Origin: Drosophila pseudoobscura | Lineage: Eukaryota; Arthropoda; Insecta; Diptera; Drosophilidae | Assembly: GCF_009870125.1 (NCBI RefSeq) | Contig: NC_046680.1 | Location: 4,898,001-4,962,000 of the forward strand | Direction of reading: 5' to 3' | DNA length: 64,000 bases | Shown: positions 24,438-39,000 of the stretch, piece after piece | Position numbering within the stretch: position 1 is the first letter of the stretch | Layout: every line of letters begins with the position of its first letter | Translations under genes and position numbers: made by a program | The notes under the pieces: model-generated | The model's database searches: none | What the model saw: only the letters and a program-made list of their open reading frames with translations | What the model was told of the DNA's origin: nothing

Positions 24438-27400
24438 GTAAGTTTCTTTTTGGCCTATCTAAATGGCCATAACTCTTGGCCATAGGCGCGGGGGGGGGGG
24501 GGGAACTAATTTGAAATCCATTTGATGAGCTTTACATTTTTCGGTTTTAAGAGGCAATCAAATCGGGGATTAGTTGGAGAGTGGGAACCACTTTATGACC
24601 CGATTTAATGGATCCTTAATAGCTTTATATGCGTCCAGCTCTGAGTCCGAATTGAGCAACAGTAGAGGGCTTTTGTTTCTAATAACTCCAAACGCATATT
24701 TAATGGCTTTTCCAATAAAATAATTTGGGCAAAAGTTACGAGAAAAGTTCAGATGAAGCAGAAAATGACATGCTGATATTTGCTTTGCAAATTGCAGGTT
24801 CTGTAATGGAGGCTAAAATCTCGTACGCGACTCTAGATCGCCTTTTAATAATTAGAGCTGAATGTTTCCCTGAAAACTGATTGCTCGGCAGTTGGGGAAA
24901 CTCTTTTCCATCTGAGACATCCTGTAAGCATTATACGGGTATACCTTTCTGAGGGCACTAAAAATACTCATACAGGGTATAATCCGCAACAGATCAGTGG
25001 ACTCTTTATAGCCAGGCATCTCAGTTTCAGTTGTGTTGAAAGTAAAGACTGTGCAGGTCAGCGACGGGGAGATCTTGGAGATATAATCCCCCTTAAGAGG
25101 CTCTTCAGCTCTGTCAGCTGGAGGCGACTCTTTGGACTCGCTAAGAAGGTGTTATTAATGCCCAACTATTTGCAAAACTGACACCGAAAAGTTATTTATC
25201 AAGTTGCTGGCCAGCACGTGCTCTTCCAACCTCCTCCTGGCTGCTCCGCCTCCCTGTTGCATCTTTGTCAAGTTTTGTTAACTGGCAAATGAATTGCATG
25301 CAGCTAAGTGGCAACAGCAGTTGGCCCTTTTCCTTCGGGGCTTAAGCAAAGTTGGCACAACTTCAGGTCCAGTGGCCGTGGCCAGCCCCCAGTTCCAGTA
25401 CGCCCCTCTCTTCCCTGTCACATTGTGTTTGCCTCCTGGCCTGGAAGGAGACGCAGGCCGGGATCCGGGATCCGCACTCTCATAAATTCCATGTGTCGTC
25501 TCCATAAATTGAGTTCTTCTCCTGCCGCATGACTGAGTGCCCTTCATCGATAAGGTTTTTGGTATCTCGCAGATCTCGTGTATCTTTTAGCTCACATCGC
25601 TGGATGCTGCTCCATCTTCATTTGCATCGCGAGGACTTCTGTTCATAAATCTGCACAAACTGTTAATTAGATTTCCAAAGTTAATCACTTCTTTTTGGTT
25701 CTTGTTTCTTGGTGGTTGGCTTTCTGGCTGCGAGTCATAAAAATATTGATGGAAAGTGTGCGGCATAAATTCCTGCCCAGAAACTGGCTCGGTAATCGGA
25801 GCCGACTCCAGTTCTTGTCGGTTGTGTGGTTGGGCCCTTGCCCTTGCATCCACACGACCCATTAGCAATCAGTTGGGGCTATTAAGTTTCCAGTTTAAAT
25901 AAACCAAAATCAATATTGACTGGCGGCTACTTAAAGCGTAATTAAGCGCATGGCCATGGTCCCCGAGAACACTTTGCATAGGCATCCGCTCTACAGCCCC
26001 AAGTCCCCCTTCGGGGTCTGGACAATGAAATAAATAAATAGAGTCTGTCGGCGTCGGCGGCGGCCTTCTCTTTGGGCTAGCCTCCTCTCGTGGAGACTGG
26101 CTAATTGAAGTTGGCAAAAAGAAGGCCCGGGTGGTCTCAGGCACCGGTCCACCCATGGCTTATCGGTTTACGATTTGCTTTGATTTCAAAATGAGCTACG
26201 CATTTGATTTTAATTGCATTCGATGTGCGCTGTAGTCGCAGATGAAGCGAAAGCGCTCCAGCATCAGCCTGGCCTCAGCTCTTTCCGCCATGATATATGG
26301 CATTTTAATTGAAATGGCAAAAAGGCCGACAAACTGAACGAGGAAGGGGGACTAATCCGAGTTTAACTGATTTGCAGACATATCAAGTAACGCCCCTTTA
26401 ATATTTCTTTGCGGCTGCTCCTCTCGCTGCCGCTCTAAAAGTTTTCTTCTTTAAAATATTTTCTAATTAATTTTTTCACGGGGCGTATGAGCAATTTCCT
26501 TAGCTGTCAGCGGATGAAAGCAATCAAAAGCTGCTCTCACGAAGCCAGAAAGTGACACAATCTTTGGAGCAAGCGTTGTATAACCCAGACAAAAGGCATC
26601 ATAACTATCCAACTCTAGAAGACTCGTACCTTTGTCTCAAAGGTGCTGGCAAGTCAGAACTACTCGTAAACTTTTATTGAATCAACACCCAATCGGGAAT
26701 CCATAAAACGCATTAACAAAACACAAAATTTACAAGTGAATTGGATTGAAGAAGGGGAGGAGAAGAGACAGACAAGTTGATTGATTTTGTCCCAACTTGG
26801 GGGAAATTCAATTTATGTATAATCGAAAAAAAACGCACGAAAAAACTGAAAGACGAAAGAGAAAGAAAAGGCATTGTAGCGAGGAGAAAATGTTTTTATA
26901 AAATAAAATCGAAAACCGCAAATAAAATTAGCCTATGGGTGGCTAGAGGGAGGGGCGGGACAAACGGCGGGGGAAGGCAAATTGAAGGGCGTTGCTTTGG
27001 AAGCTTATTATATTGCCAGTTCCCTCACGGCTTGATTGTGATTATCTTCGCTTTGGGACTGGGCTTGATCCCAGCATACATCCATATACATATACCTAGT
27101 GTGCGCGTAGAAGCAATTTAGTGGCCATAAGTCAGAGGCGGAGGCGGAGGCAGTGGCAGTGGCAGAGGTCGCTGAGGCTGCAAAGCGAAGTTAAGCGTTC
27201 TAGCCACGATCAGGATCCGGCATTGGGCGATAACCAGTTTGGCTCTCTGCCCAGTTTAATTTTCGTAATTTATGTTTAATTGAAAATGGAGGAGTGAGCA
27301 GCCGAATGTAATTAATTTAATGGCCATCGTTTTGTCCATTCAAAAGAGGTGGGCAGGCAGACAGAGAAACATTTTTGTGTGCTGTCATGCCCCTCACTGA

Positions 27401-30400
27401 GTCGGAGTGTTGCCAAATTGTGGCAACTCCGATCTGGCCCAGACAATTACCAAAATATGTAATGGCAGAGCTCTTGGCCTCTGCCCACACACCGCACTTG
27501 ATGTGTCATTTTGTGCTTGGTCAGAAAACCCCCAAAAATGTATTTTAGAAATTGCCATCAATCAGGCGGGCGTCGGACTTAATGAGAATCAAATGTAAAT
27601 TTAGCAAACTGGCACAAATGTCACTCGGAAGCTTGAAGCTTGTGAAAGTGCTGGCTCGCCCGCACAGGTCTCTGTCAAGTTGATAATCGTGATTTTCTTG
27701 TAATATTTTAGCCACTCGAGAAGAGTCGAGTCGAGCTGAGATTTCCGCAAATTAATTTACCCCAGCTCCAGTCCGCAGTCCCCAGTCGCAGCTTCAGCAC
27801 GGCACTCTGCGGAGAAAGCCGGACCGAAATGCATTTGGATTTGGTTATTCATGGCCCAATCCCCGATCGCAATTTAGCTAAGAAAACACGTGTTGCCTGC
27901 TGTAGCCAGCAGACCTTCTCCACCTACGGCAGCACTCACAGATCGCAGATCCCAGATCCCAGTTCGGATAGTCCGGGAGAGAGGACGTGAGTGGGGTCAA
28001 TTCAAACACAATCGTCAACATCAATCCTCAAGCCGAACCGAACCGAACCGAAGTCATTCCCATATGTCTCGACGCCTACGCGACTCGAAAGCGTTAATGA
28101 GACGCCGCTGGGCCGCGTTTCTGGGGTCGGTGTTGGGTTCTGGGCCCTAGCAATTCTACTTGATAAATTGGAGCCCGGGCTGCCACTTGCAGCCGCCTCT
28201 AACGGTTCTCTTTTGCTCTGTGCAGACGCTCTAACAAGATCCTGTTCGCAGTCTTGGCGAGTCTTCCATTCAGGCTTCATTAGCAGTTGGCCGCAGTACT
28301 CTTAAATAGTAAAAGTTGGGTTGGGGCTCGGCTCTAGCATTTTCCCTCTCGGGTGAACAACAGCAGCAGCAGCAGCACCGGGAACGGGACTGGCACTGGG
28401 ACTGGCACTGGATAGTGGCTTCCTGGTTGCACCCAAATGCATTAGTCTAATGCGAGCTGCACTGCTCTGGCTCTGGTTGCAGAGTCAGTCGGTCTGCCTG
28501 TCTATCGGTCCGTCCGGCTGCTGCTGTGTCAAGACACTTGGACACTCAGGCCAAACATTTGATGACTTAATTGCGCATTTTAGCAGATACACATGAATGC
28601 AGGCAGCCGCAGGCGGAGCCTGCACTGAGAGAAGTCAGGAAAATAAGTGCCCGTTCCATTTATATGTCACTGTCACTCCAGTTTTGTAATGGGACAAGTT
28701 AGGAACTGCCTTAATCATGAGAGTGTGTACTCCATTGGCGTCTTCATTTAATTTTCTTGAGGTGTAATTTGTTTCAAGTGCTTATGAATAGAATGGGAGC
28801 CTGAGAGTATTTACGGACATGTGCAGGTCCCTCTTATTCTTTGGTAGATTCTTTATATAACTCTGCTTCAAGTGCATCATTGATTTCGCTCAGTGTGGCC
28901 TTGTGTCTTGTTGTCTAAGGAGGTTCTCCCGTGATGCAACACACAACTTTATTTTGACAGGCGGCGATTAGACGACGACGGGGATGTTGCCGTTGCCTAG
29001 CAGCCTCTTCCCTCATCTGTGCCCCACTAACTGGCACCCTCTCTGGCTCATGCCTCTTTTGTTAATTGAAATGTTGTTGTTGCCTGCTTTTGCTGTTGCA
29101 GATGCAGATGGAGACTCTGCTGCTGCTGCTGATTCCGATGTTTGTTTGCCTCCCCGTCAGATTGCCTGTCCGTCAGATGCTTGTTGCTTTTGTCAGTTGT
29201 CATGTTCTGAGCGGGGACCTACACGATTTTGACATTGGCATGGCAATGGCCATTACAGTTACATTTAGCTCCGTCCCTGTCTGTCTGTCTGTGTATCTGT
29301 ATCTGCATCTATGAATGTATCTGCATATATGTGTGTGCGTGTGTGTTTGAGTCATGTAGGAAGTCTTGGCGGCTGATCAAACGCCATGTCCATGTCCACA
29401 TGCAAAGGTAATCCTTTTACGCCTCAATGGAATTCCAATTGGAAATGGAAAATTGAAAATTGGAAGTGGAAGTCGAACAAGTGCAGTTACAGTTGCGTGA
29501 TGGTTGTGTGAGAACCTCCCGCGACCACTCTCCTTAGAGTGCGTATGGCATATACATATGTATGCCATCATTAATTATAAAGCCAAACATCCTTTTTGGC
29601 TGTGAAAACTGTTCGTTTGCTTGGCTGTGCTGTTGCTGCTTGCCGAAGCACAAACCAAAATCGTCATAGTCGGTTGCACAACGCCAGCCCCCTGCCACCA
29701 TTCCATATTCCATTTGTTGCACTGGAGTCATGGTCAGGTGAGTGCTGAGGAGTGCAACCGCAAGAACATTGTCGGGCCGATACCCCAGGGATTGTGCTTA
29801 ACTTGTACATTATTTTTCGGTAATTGCTTTTTGGCCATCTCGGGGTTGCTTTCTGAAACTAGATTCCCACGTTCCAACAGGTGAAACCAGTCACTCCCCT
29901 GCCCACCTGTTGGCCATCCAGTCCATCCATCCATCCATTCGGGAAGTTCTGTTGTGTTTGAAAGTCTGCTCGCGTTTCATGCTTCGATGGATTTGCTCGA
30001 CTGTCTGGCTGTCATACGAGAACAGACAATAAATTTTACAGAGCCATTTCTCAGTTTGTTTTCGTCTTCTTCAGTTCCGTTTTGTAATGCTCTTCTGTTC
30101 CTATTCTCTGCTCTGCTTTGTTCTTCTCCGATTTCACCGAGTTTCTACGAAAACAGACTTTGGAGGATTGTAACGCACTTTAATTTAATCAACTTATTGT
30201 CCGTGTCTCTGTGTCTCTCTCAACGTATTCTTCATCTTCAATTCCCAAACATAATCTTTGCTTTGATGTGCCTTAATTTGATGGGAGGGGAGCTGGAGCT
30301 GGAGCTGGCGATGTCGAGAGAGAGAGAGAGAAAGAGCAATTACATTTATCATCAGCTTCAATCATCAGCCGCACCATCATCATTAAGTGGAGTACATCAA

Positions 30401-33400
30401 ATTAGAGAAGATATTTAATTTATGTCTAAGAACTGTGGGAGTCCATTTCCATCGCCATCTTCCATCACCTGCTCGCCCCGAACTAGCATAGTATCTATTT
30501 TATCACAAGATCTACGAAGACGAGGCTAAGCTCTGGAATTCACAGCTCACAAAGTGGTTCAAGTCCCATCGTAGATGGGAACCGGAGTGCATCACGAACT
30601 ATGGACGGGACTGCCAATTGGAAATTGTTCTATTGGAGCATCAGCATCCCAAAAGAAATGCCAAGGGACTTTCTACGGTTGCGCAAACAAAACGATTTTG
30701 CTAATAACAATTAAAATCGAATATATCCAACGGACAATTATCCCTCATCTGACTTCGACAGAGAAATCAATAAAACAGAGAGAGAGAGAGAAAGAGACTT
30801 GGCCATCAACTTGGACTAATGAAGCCCGAAACGAGTTGGCTAAAATGCGCATTTAAGTTTGGTAAATAGCAGCCAAGAAAATGCCCAAAAAAGAAAGAAA
30901 GAAAAAACAAGTGGCAGAGTGATTGAGTAGTGGGGCAGGGGGATGGGGGATGGGGGATGGGAAAAAGGAGAAGAGAATTCACGAGCACAAAACGAAATGA
31001 ATTACAGAAGAAGAACAACATTTTGCATAAATTAGAACGAGCCATGCAACATGAAAATCGCTGAAACGTGTCTAAAGCTGTTGACAGCGGGACAAGAGGG
31101 GGCAGCAGAGCATGGGCCACGGTGCACGGTGCACGGGGCACGAGGCACGGGGCAGTGGTAGTCTGCATAAAATTAAGCAAAAGCTGTTAATGACGGAACG
31201 AGAATCAGCTCAAGACACACCACAGCGCACTCGACTCAAACGACTGCGACTTGAGTGGAGTTGGTTTCACATGCCACATGCAACATGCAACATCCAGTGT
31301 GGGCTGTGGGCTGGGTGCTGTGTGCTGTGCACTGGCTGCTTCTGCTTTTGGCCTCGGCGATTAATTATGCATTTTAGTTGATGCTGAAGCTGAAGCTGAG
31401 GCTGATGCTGAGGCCGATGCGGAGCTGCTGATGCTCTCGTACAAGTATCTGCAGAACAGACCCATAGCAGACCCGAGGACGGCGTTGCATAGAGCTTATC
31501 ACCAGCCTGGTCTAACGGTAACGCTTCACTAAATCACTACGCGGTACTTAAAGAGGCGTTGCAGCGGGCACACTCGTAGAGAAGGAGAGGGGTCTGCCAG
31601 ATACCAGAGATATCGGCGAGAGAGAAAGAATGAGGGAGAAAGAGGGAGAGGAAGTTGTGCAACGGGCCTAACTGGCTCCAGCCTTCACTCCCTGCCCAAT
31701 GAGCAGCCAAACCCCGAACTGCAACTCGAATCCGTATCCGAGCTGGGCCGAAACGATCCCAACCAAGCCGTGTAGACAGGCACACAAAAATGTGTTCATG
31801 TTCATACAAAAACCCATAAAGAAAAAGAAGAAGCCGAGGCATAAAAACGTTGAGCGACAGCAACACGTGCAACATATGACGCGATTGCATGTACAGACGG
31901 ACATTTTTTGTGGCTGTTTATGCTCGGATACTACATGTATGTGTTTATATGATTGTGTATGTTTGTTACGGGTGTATTCCGGTGCTGGTTCGGTTTCGGG
32001 TATTCGTGGCCTTTGTTCGTGTGACGTAAACGCAGTCAAAAGCGGCCGTTTAACCCGAAAGTCAGACTGGGAGTCTCAGCCGGAGAATGCACATAGAAAT
32101 ATGAGTGGTTCCGTTCGAGCGGCAGACAATGGAACACGCAACAAGGTCACGAGTTGGGGGGGCCATTGAACGAGATTTCATAATGGGGGTGCCCTGCCTC
32201 TGCCACTGCCCTGCCCCTGCCCATGATCGAATCCGGGCACGCCCCAGGGGCTGGGATCTGGAATCTGGGATGCGTGCAGTTCTGGAGTAACTACTGATCT
32301 GGCCAGAGATCGTGTGCTAGACGAGGATAATCAAGCATTAGTAGGCCTAATACCAGGCTTAACCTCCAGGCAATCCGCAAGGCGTTTATCTTTGGGCCAA
32401 TTGTGAAAGTAATTTAGTGCGGATTGGCATTGGTTGCCTCTGGCTATGGCTCTGCCGGTGCCCCTGGCACTCCTCCTCTGTTCCTCTGTTCCCCTGCTCC
32501 TCGTACGACTCTTTTCAATTATTAAGAATTGCATGTTACGTATTAATTTCGTTTCGTTGTAGTTCAATTGCAGCCATTCTGTGTCGTAGTGCACTCCTGA
32601 ATTCTCAGAATCCAGGCCCCCATTGCATTGGGAAACAAGTTACCGTGGGGTGTGTCTGTGTGTGTGTGTGTATCTGTGAGCCTAAATGATTTTGAACCAG
32701 TTACGTGGTGCTGCTGTTCCTGCTGCAGGTTTTTCTGGGGAAATTGCGTGTCTAAAATTTAATGAAATCGTGGAAATACGAGTACGAGTGTTGTGGAAAC
32801 ATCGTGGAACGAATAGAAATGCAATCGATGCCATGGTGTTGCAGATAATTGAGATATTATTAGCTCTGTGGCATGGTTTTGGCATTTCAACCGAGGAAAA
32901 CGTGCTGAAATTGCGGAATTATTCGTTAATGAGCAGCGCATAGGATTCGATTGAGAGTCGGATTCGGACTCCGACTCGGATGCGGATTGGAGCTGGGACC
33001 GGCGCTGAAGTTGAGGCTTAGAACAGAGGCTGAGACCGAGATGAGATGTTGAAATCAGCTAGATAAATCGATTCGATTTATATCTGTGGCGATACAACAG
33101 TAGGCATATAGGGAGATTTCAGATAAAGTTTGGTTGCTAAGTGGAATAGCAAGGTATGCCCGTATACTCGAACCGCCTCCCATTGCGCATTTAGTTGATA
33201 AGCCATTTGAAGAAACCCATAAACTGGCACAATTATGAACCGTAAACATACCGATAAATCCCAAAAGAGTCTTTAAACATTTAAAATTCCCCACAGATTT
33301 GAAAGAGTAAGCCCGATTGTGGAATGGCTATTTCTCAAGCCCATTCCCATTCGATTTAAGTGTCAAACAATTTTATTTTAATTATCCTGAGATGTGCGGA

Positions 33401-36042
33401 ACGGCGACAGGCCATCAAGGAAATGACAGACATCAAACCAAATAAACTCAAAATCTTCTTAACCCAAATATATGTACATGTCCAGACCGGCCTCCATAGT
33501 TGGTCAGGCTTGCGCGGCCACAACCAGTACCGCCAATTGCCAGTGGCAGCATTTTTGCGTACTCGACATGGCGTATGTATTTTGCGCCTTTGCCGAATTG
33601 GCTTTAATGCAGAAATTGCATGCACCCATAGAGGCCATAGAGACCATAGAGACCAATAGAAACCGTCAACAGGTTTCTCTGACGCAGCGCCGCGTCGCGT
33701 CGTCGCTTCGTGTTGCAGGCTGTGGCTGTGGATGTGGCCGAAAAGAGAAAACCGACTAAGCCGCTGCTGACCAACCATATTTGGCAGTTGGAGCATGGAT
33801 TTGTGTTGATTTGAATTGATCTGAGCCGATTCCATCCGATCATGGCGCTTGGCCACTGTTTTCCGCTATCAAAGTCGATCAGCGGCCGCACAATTCATTC
33901 AGTGACAGATTATGCCTTGACTTTTGTTTGGACAATCGCGGCGAATGGATCGTTTTAGAAAGTACCCCGTGATCGATCAACTTTTGGCACTGCCACTGGC
34001 ACTGGAACTGGCGCTGAGCCCTGGCCTTGCCTACGACCCGCCCGGGCAGAGCACCAGCCCGGCTAGCCCACAATCCAATGAAATTTGCATGGGACGAGAG
34101 CGGACAAAAAAGAGAAGACATAAAACTTTCTCCCCATTCACACGTTCGGGCATGCCAACGACTGATCTGTGAACCATATGGAGGTATGTAGGTGCTAATG
34201 GCTCCTGGTCGTCCATCAGGTATACTCGCACTCTAAGTAATCTACGGTCAGCCTCGGACGTTCACTTTCCGTAGGCTCGCTCTGTGGGACTCGCTTCGTT
34301 AGCAGAAGGTTGGCCTCTGATTGTGATGAGATGATGTCTTTAATTTGCATAAATTTACAAGAAATGTGGATAAATCGCTGGCCGGGGCCTGGCAAATTGG
34401 CTTCTACTGCTCCTAAGGCTGATGATATTTCTGCTTCTCACGTTGATTAGTTAATACAATGTTGGACCGCCTAATGGCTGCCAGCTGCCGCTTTGCGCGG
34501 CCTATTATTCATGCTCCAAAAGTTTCGACACTTGATATTAGACTCGGACAAATGTAAAGCGTTTGTGAATGAAACAGTTTAATATTTCACATGCGAGCAC
34601 TCGACGTTGAGTCCAACAAATGGCTTTAATTACAAAACAAAAACAGGAAAAAAAAGAAAAAATACAGAAAAAAACACGGAATTAAAGCTGCAACATGACC
34701 AAGCTCTCTGGGCCCCGCTCTGTGCCATATGCTGGAATTTCGTTTGGATGCCACTGTAGGCTGCCGCCGCAGCAGCAGCAGCAGCGGCCATCTCTGCTTG
34801 GCTGCATAATCGCGCAGCGTGCCACAAATCGAGTGAAAGTACAACAGAAAGCGGCAGAAAGAAGATTCCGCGGCGAACTGTGCCGCACTGGTCGAGAGAG
34901 CTGCACCAAGACTTTATGACTTTACACGAAGCTCGGATGGTTGATGGCGGGGCCTGGTCCGGTCCGGCTGCAATTTCGGAGTTTCATCAGATTGGACAAC
35001 TGCACGCATGCGCAGCTGCAGCATTGCAGCCTGCCACTGCCACAGTCAGTGGTCATAATCGCACTCAAAACTCATTAGAAATGCCTGCAGGAACTCGACT
35101 AGAATGAGTTTTTGTCTATTTTTGTGCGCAGTCTAATTGCAGATGACTTGCATCACATGGGGAGATGGAAGCGGGAATTATTTAGATGCCTATTTGGGGT
35201 GGAATACTATTCTGCCCAACTGTTAGAGACGCTACTTTATGGTCCATGATTCTGCTGAGCATTGCGTATGGGTAATAAACAGTTTCACAGCCACAAAAGG
35301 GAGAGTTTCGCTCAGGTGTAATACCATCCAAGCTCAGAGACCACAACTAATGCTCGGACTTGGGTATACTCGTGGCTTTACCTCATATTGATTTCTCTTT
35401 CGGTCCTCCCTCTTTGCAGCTCTCAACCAGGCCAAGTACTCAGCAAATACAAGCCCACGCCCGCACCGCGCTCAAGCGGCAAGCACCAGGCCATCATGCA
35501 ACAACAGCCGCAGCCCCAGCCCCTGCCACACAGCAGCTACTACACGCAGACGGAGAGCGAGCTGCTGCAGATTGAGGCGGGCGGCACCGGGCTGACATTT
35601 CCCCCCCATCGGAGCGAGATGGCCGCCACCAGCTCCCAGCTTCAGCAGGCGTCGATGAGCAGCAATGTGGCATCTACGGCCACGTCCAGCAACCTCGATG
35701 TGCCCTCTGGCGGCAGCACCGGCAGCGGCAGCGGGGGGCAGACCACGAGCCACTTTGTGTCGCCCCTGCAGCGGCGACACTGCCAGCCGCCGAGTCATCT
35801 GCCACTGAACTCGGTGGCGTCTCCGCTACGCACGGCCAGCTACAAGACGGCAGCGGCCGTGGCCGGTCACGGATTCCATCACAGCCACCACCAGCAGCTG
35901 GACTTCCAGCGCAACTCGCAGTCGGACGATGATAGCGGCTGTGCCCTAGAGGAATACACATGGGTGCCGCCGGGTCTCCGACCTGATCAGGTAAGGGCGT
36001 GCTTCCAACACATACACCATATAGACTTGCAACATGATCATC

Positions 36043-36077
<35 letters not shown>

Positions 36078-39000
36078 TAGTGTATGTCGATTTGTCGGTA
36101 CTAATTAAGTGAAATCTAAATCTGCGCTGCTCTGCGCCATGGCATTACCCGAGGCCACCCGCTGACAACTTTTGCTTTCGTTCGATTTTCCACGCTCCCC
36201 AAATCGGAATCCTAAATCCAGTTCAATGCCTGGCTAAAGCCGGTGCTGGAGCTGTGGCTGTGGCTCTGTCTGGGGCTGGGGCCTGGTCTTTTGGCCATTG
36301 GACATCGGCCACATGCACGTTTAAGGAAATCGTTGGGTGAAACAACTTTAATTACACGCTGAAAAAATTATCTCTCCCAAATCGCTGTGCTATCTGTATC
36401 GATTGGAAAGCGAAAGCGTTTTGTAATTAAATTGCCGATACTCCTGCATTTGGCAGCAATTAAAGCTGGAAAGCATGTCGATATTTCTCAGGTGCTGGCT
36501 TACATAAGAGCCCCTGGGAAAACTGAAAATTGGTCCCAATGTTTCACTGCATTGCCTCGATTGTCTCGGGTCTCCCATGACCATTTTCCACGCCACCATT
36601 CATGTCTCCATCTGCACTGACATTTCATTAATTTGATATGATTTGTTCAGTTAAAAGAGTAAAAACTTTTTGGTGGAACTAACTCGATTCTCCCTTCCGT
36701 TTTCCACTCCGCAGGTCCGCTTGTACTTCAGTCAACTGCCAGACGACAAGGTGCCCTACGTCAACAGTCCCGGCGAAAAGTATCGCGTTAAACAATTGCT
36801 GCACCAGCTGCCGCCGCAAGATAACGAAGTGAGTATTAGCCAGAGGAAAAGCTGGCTAAAAGGAAACGATAACAAAAGAAAATGCAGTTAGCACCACAGG
36901 CAGGTCCTACAAATTTAAAGAAAAGCAACCAAAAAGCAAGGAAAGCTTTGGCTAGACAGTAGAGAGCAGAGTTCTTATAACTGCACAATGATATTGATTA
37001 AAATATTTGGATAAAGGAAGAACGAAAGACTTTAGTTTACGATGCAAAAGGATACTTTTATCCTATGATCGTAGAAATATGTAGCCGAATTTCAAACCAG
37101 AGCTGCCCGATCTAATTTATTTTAGTTTTAGTTAGTTTAGTTTCTTAAGAAGAAACAACACATCAAATAGAATATTGCAAAAGGAAGATTCTAGCAGAAA
37201 CGAAAGAAAATCCAATCGAGATATAAATAATAAGTATTCAGATAGCTTTATAATTTTGCAACTCAGCTTCCCAGCAGCATCCTGCCGAACGGAGATTGCG
37301 AAAAGATTTATAATTACCTCTTCGGGGGCATAGAAAACAGAGCATAAAGAAAATCCTTCATGAGCAGTGGCAAGATTAAAAAACTTGTCAGTGCCTTTTG
37401 AGTTGCCTTAATTAAAATCCATGAATACAACAAACTTTTCGCCCGTCTACGTGCCCGTCTGTTGCAGGTGCGCTACTGCCACTCGCTGAGCGACGAGGAG
37501 CGCAAGGAGCTGCGCATCTTCTCGGCCCAGAGGAAGCGCGAGGCTCTCGGCCGAGGAGCCGTCCGGCTGCTGTCCGACGAGCGACCCTGCAAGGGGGTAA
37601 GTTTGAAAACAATTTTTTTATGGGGTGGGGGCCCTTTCCCTTCCCCCACCCCCACCCCCATCCCCATCCATTGCTTTAATTGTTGCAAAAATTTGCATTT
37701 TATTATGAACAAAAAGTGCGCGAAGAGCACAAGATGAAGAGTCGTTTCGATTTCATCTGTGCCTGGTCTGCCGGTCCGGGCCGGGCCGGGCCGGGCGAAG
37801 TTTTGCACCACCACCAGAGATTCTTTCTTGGCCCGGCCCGGGGACTACTGCCTGCCATGAATGGCCCAAAGAGGGAACAGGGGAACACAAAAAATCTGAC
37901 AATGGCTGGCAAAAACAATGAGCTGTCGAGGGTAGAGGGACATGGTAAACGGGACGCGACGCTGTTGCCAACTTTCAAACGTCTCGAAATAAAAGATGAC
38001 AAAAAGATTTCATTAAGTACACTTTCAGCAAACGGCAAAGTGCTGCGAGGAAACCCCAACTGAAACTGAAAATGAAAAACGTTGTTGCAGAAACAATTGC
38101 AGTGACTATGGCTGTGACTGGGCCCGGACTCCGCTTGGCTCTGACAACATAAAGGCTAAGAGAGTCAGCCAACGTACAAATGCAGAGGTTGGTGTTTCTC
38201 TTTTGCCTCCTCTCTGGACGTGCCGCGCACGTTGCAACGCGTTGGGCCAAAAGTGAATGGAGTTGCCTGCCAAAGACGCAATGAAATGGCATTAAAGCAC
38301 AATGGCACTGGCATTAAATAGGAGAAGTGGTATCTGCATCGGGCTGCTATTGCCACTGGCACTACCCCTGCCGCTGGCACTGGCACTATCCTTGCCCAGC
38401 TTGGCGCCCCTGCCCCGCTTCAGAAATTTGCATTGTTATTAGCTGACAGGCGGAGGACTCTCTACTCTCGCTCTCTCCCCGTTCGCGGTGCGTGCCACAA
38501 GTTCAACTCCAACTTCAGCTTCAAATCCGGAACCCAGGCATCTCGATGCGCACTTGGTCATACTGGGGATCTCTGGATTCTCTGGGTAGATACTCGTAGT
38601 TTGCAGCTCGATTTTATTGTGCTCACATTCGCCACTCGTAAAACTTATTAAAAACTTTATGCCGCATGTTGCGTGTCTGGGGCCTGGTCGGGTCGAGTCT
38701 AGTCGGGGTCGGGTCGTGTTTGTCTGCTACGTGCGTGGGTGGATGTGGTGCCCGGAGCTGCCTTCGTGCGGGTTTCTGGGTGTGTGGTGTGTGGTGTGTG
38801 GTGCGTGGTGTATGGTGTATGGTTTATGGTGTGTGGATTTTATTTGGTTTGTCCAAATTGGCAGACAAGTTCCGTTTATTATGGCCAGAGGACTTGCACT
38901 TACACTTCTCTCTGAGGTTGCAGTTCATTAGAAATCCCAAACATAATCAGTGCGAACTTTGGCAAAGGAATTCAGATACAGATGTACTTATTTACTGGCA

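Noticed and set aside
27890..28305. Open frames in pk intron 1 as alternative Prickle N-termini
   Set aside because: They lack a true ATG in good context combined with a phase-2 donor needed to join exon 2 at 35420.
35991..36080. Poly-His extension of pk exon 2
   Set aside because: It lies past a good donor (CAG|GTAAGG), and the PET domain continues only if splicing occurs there.
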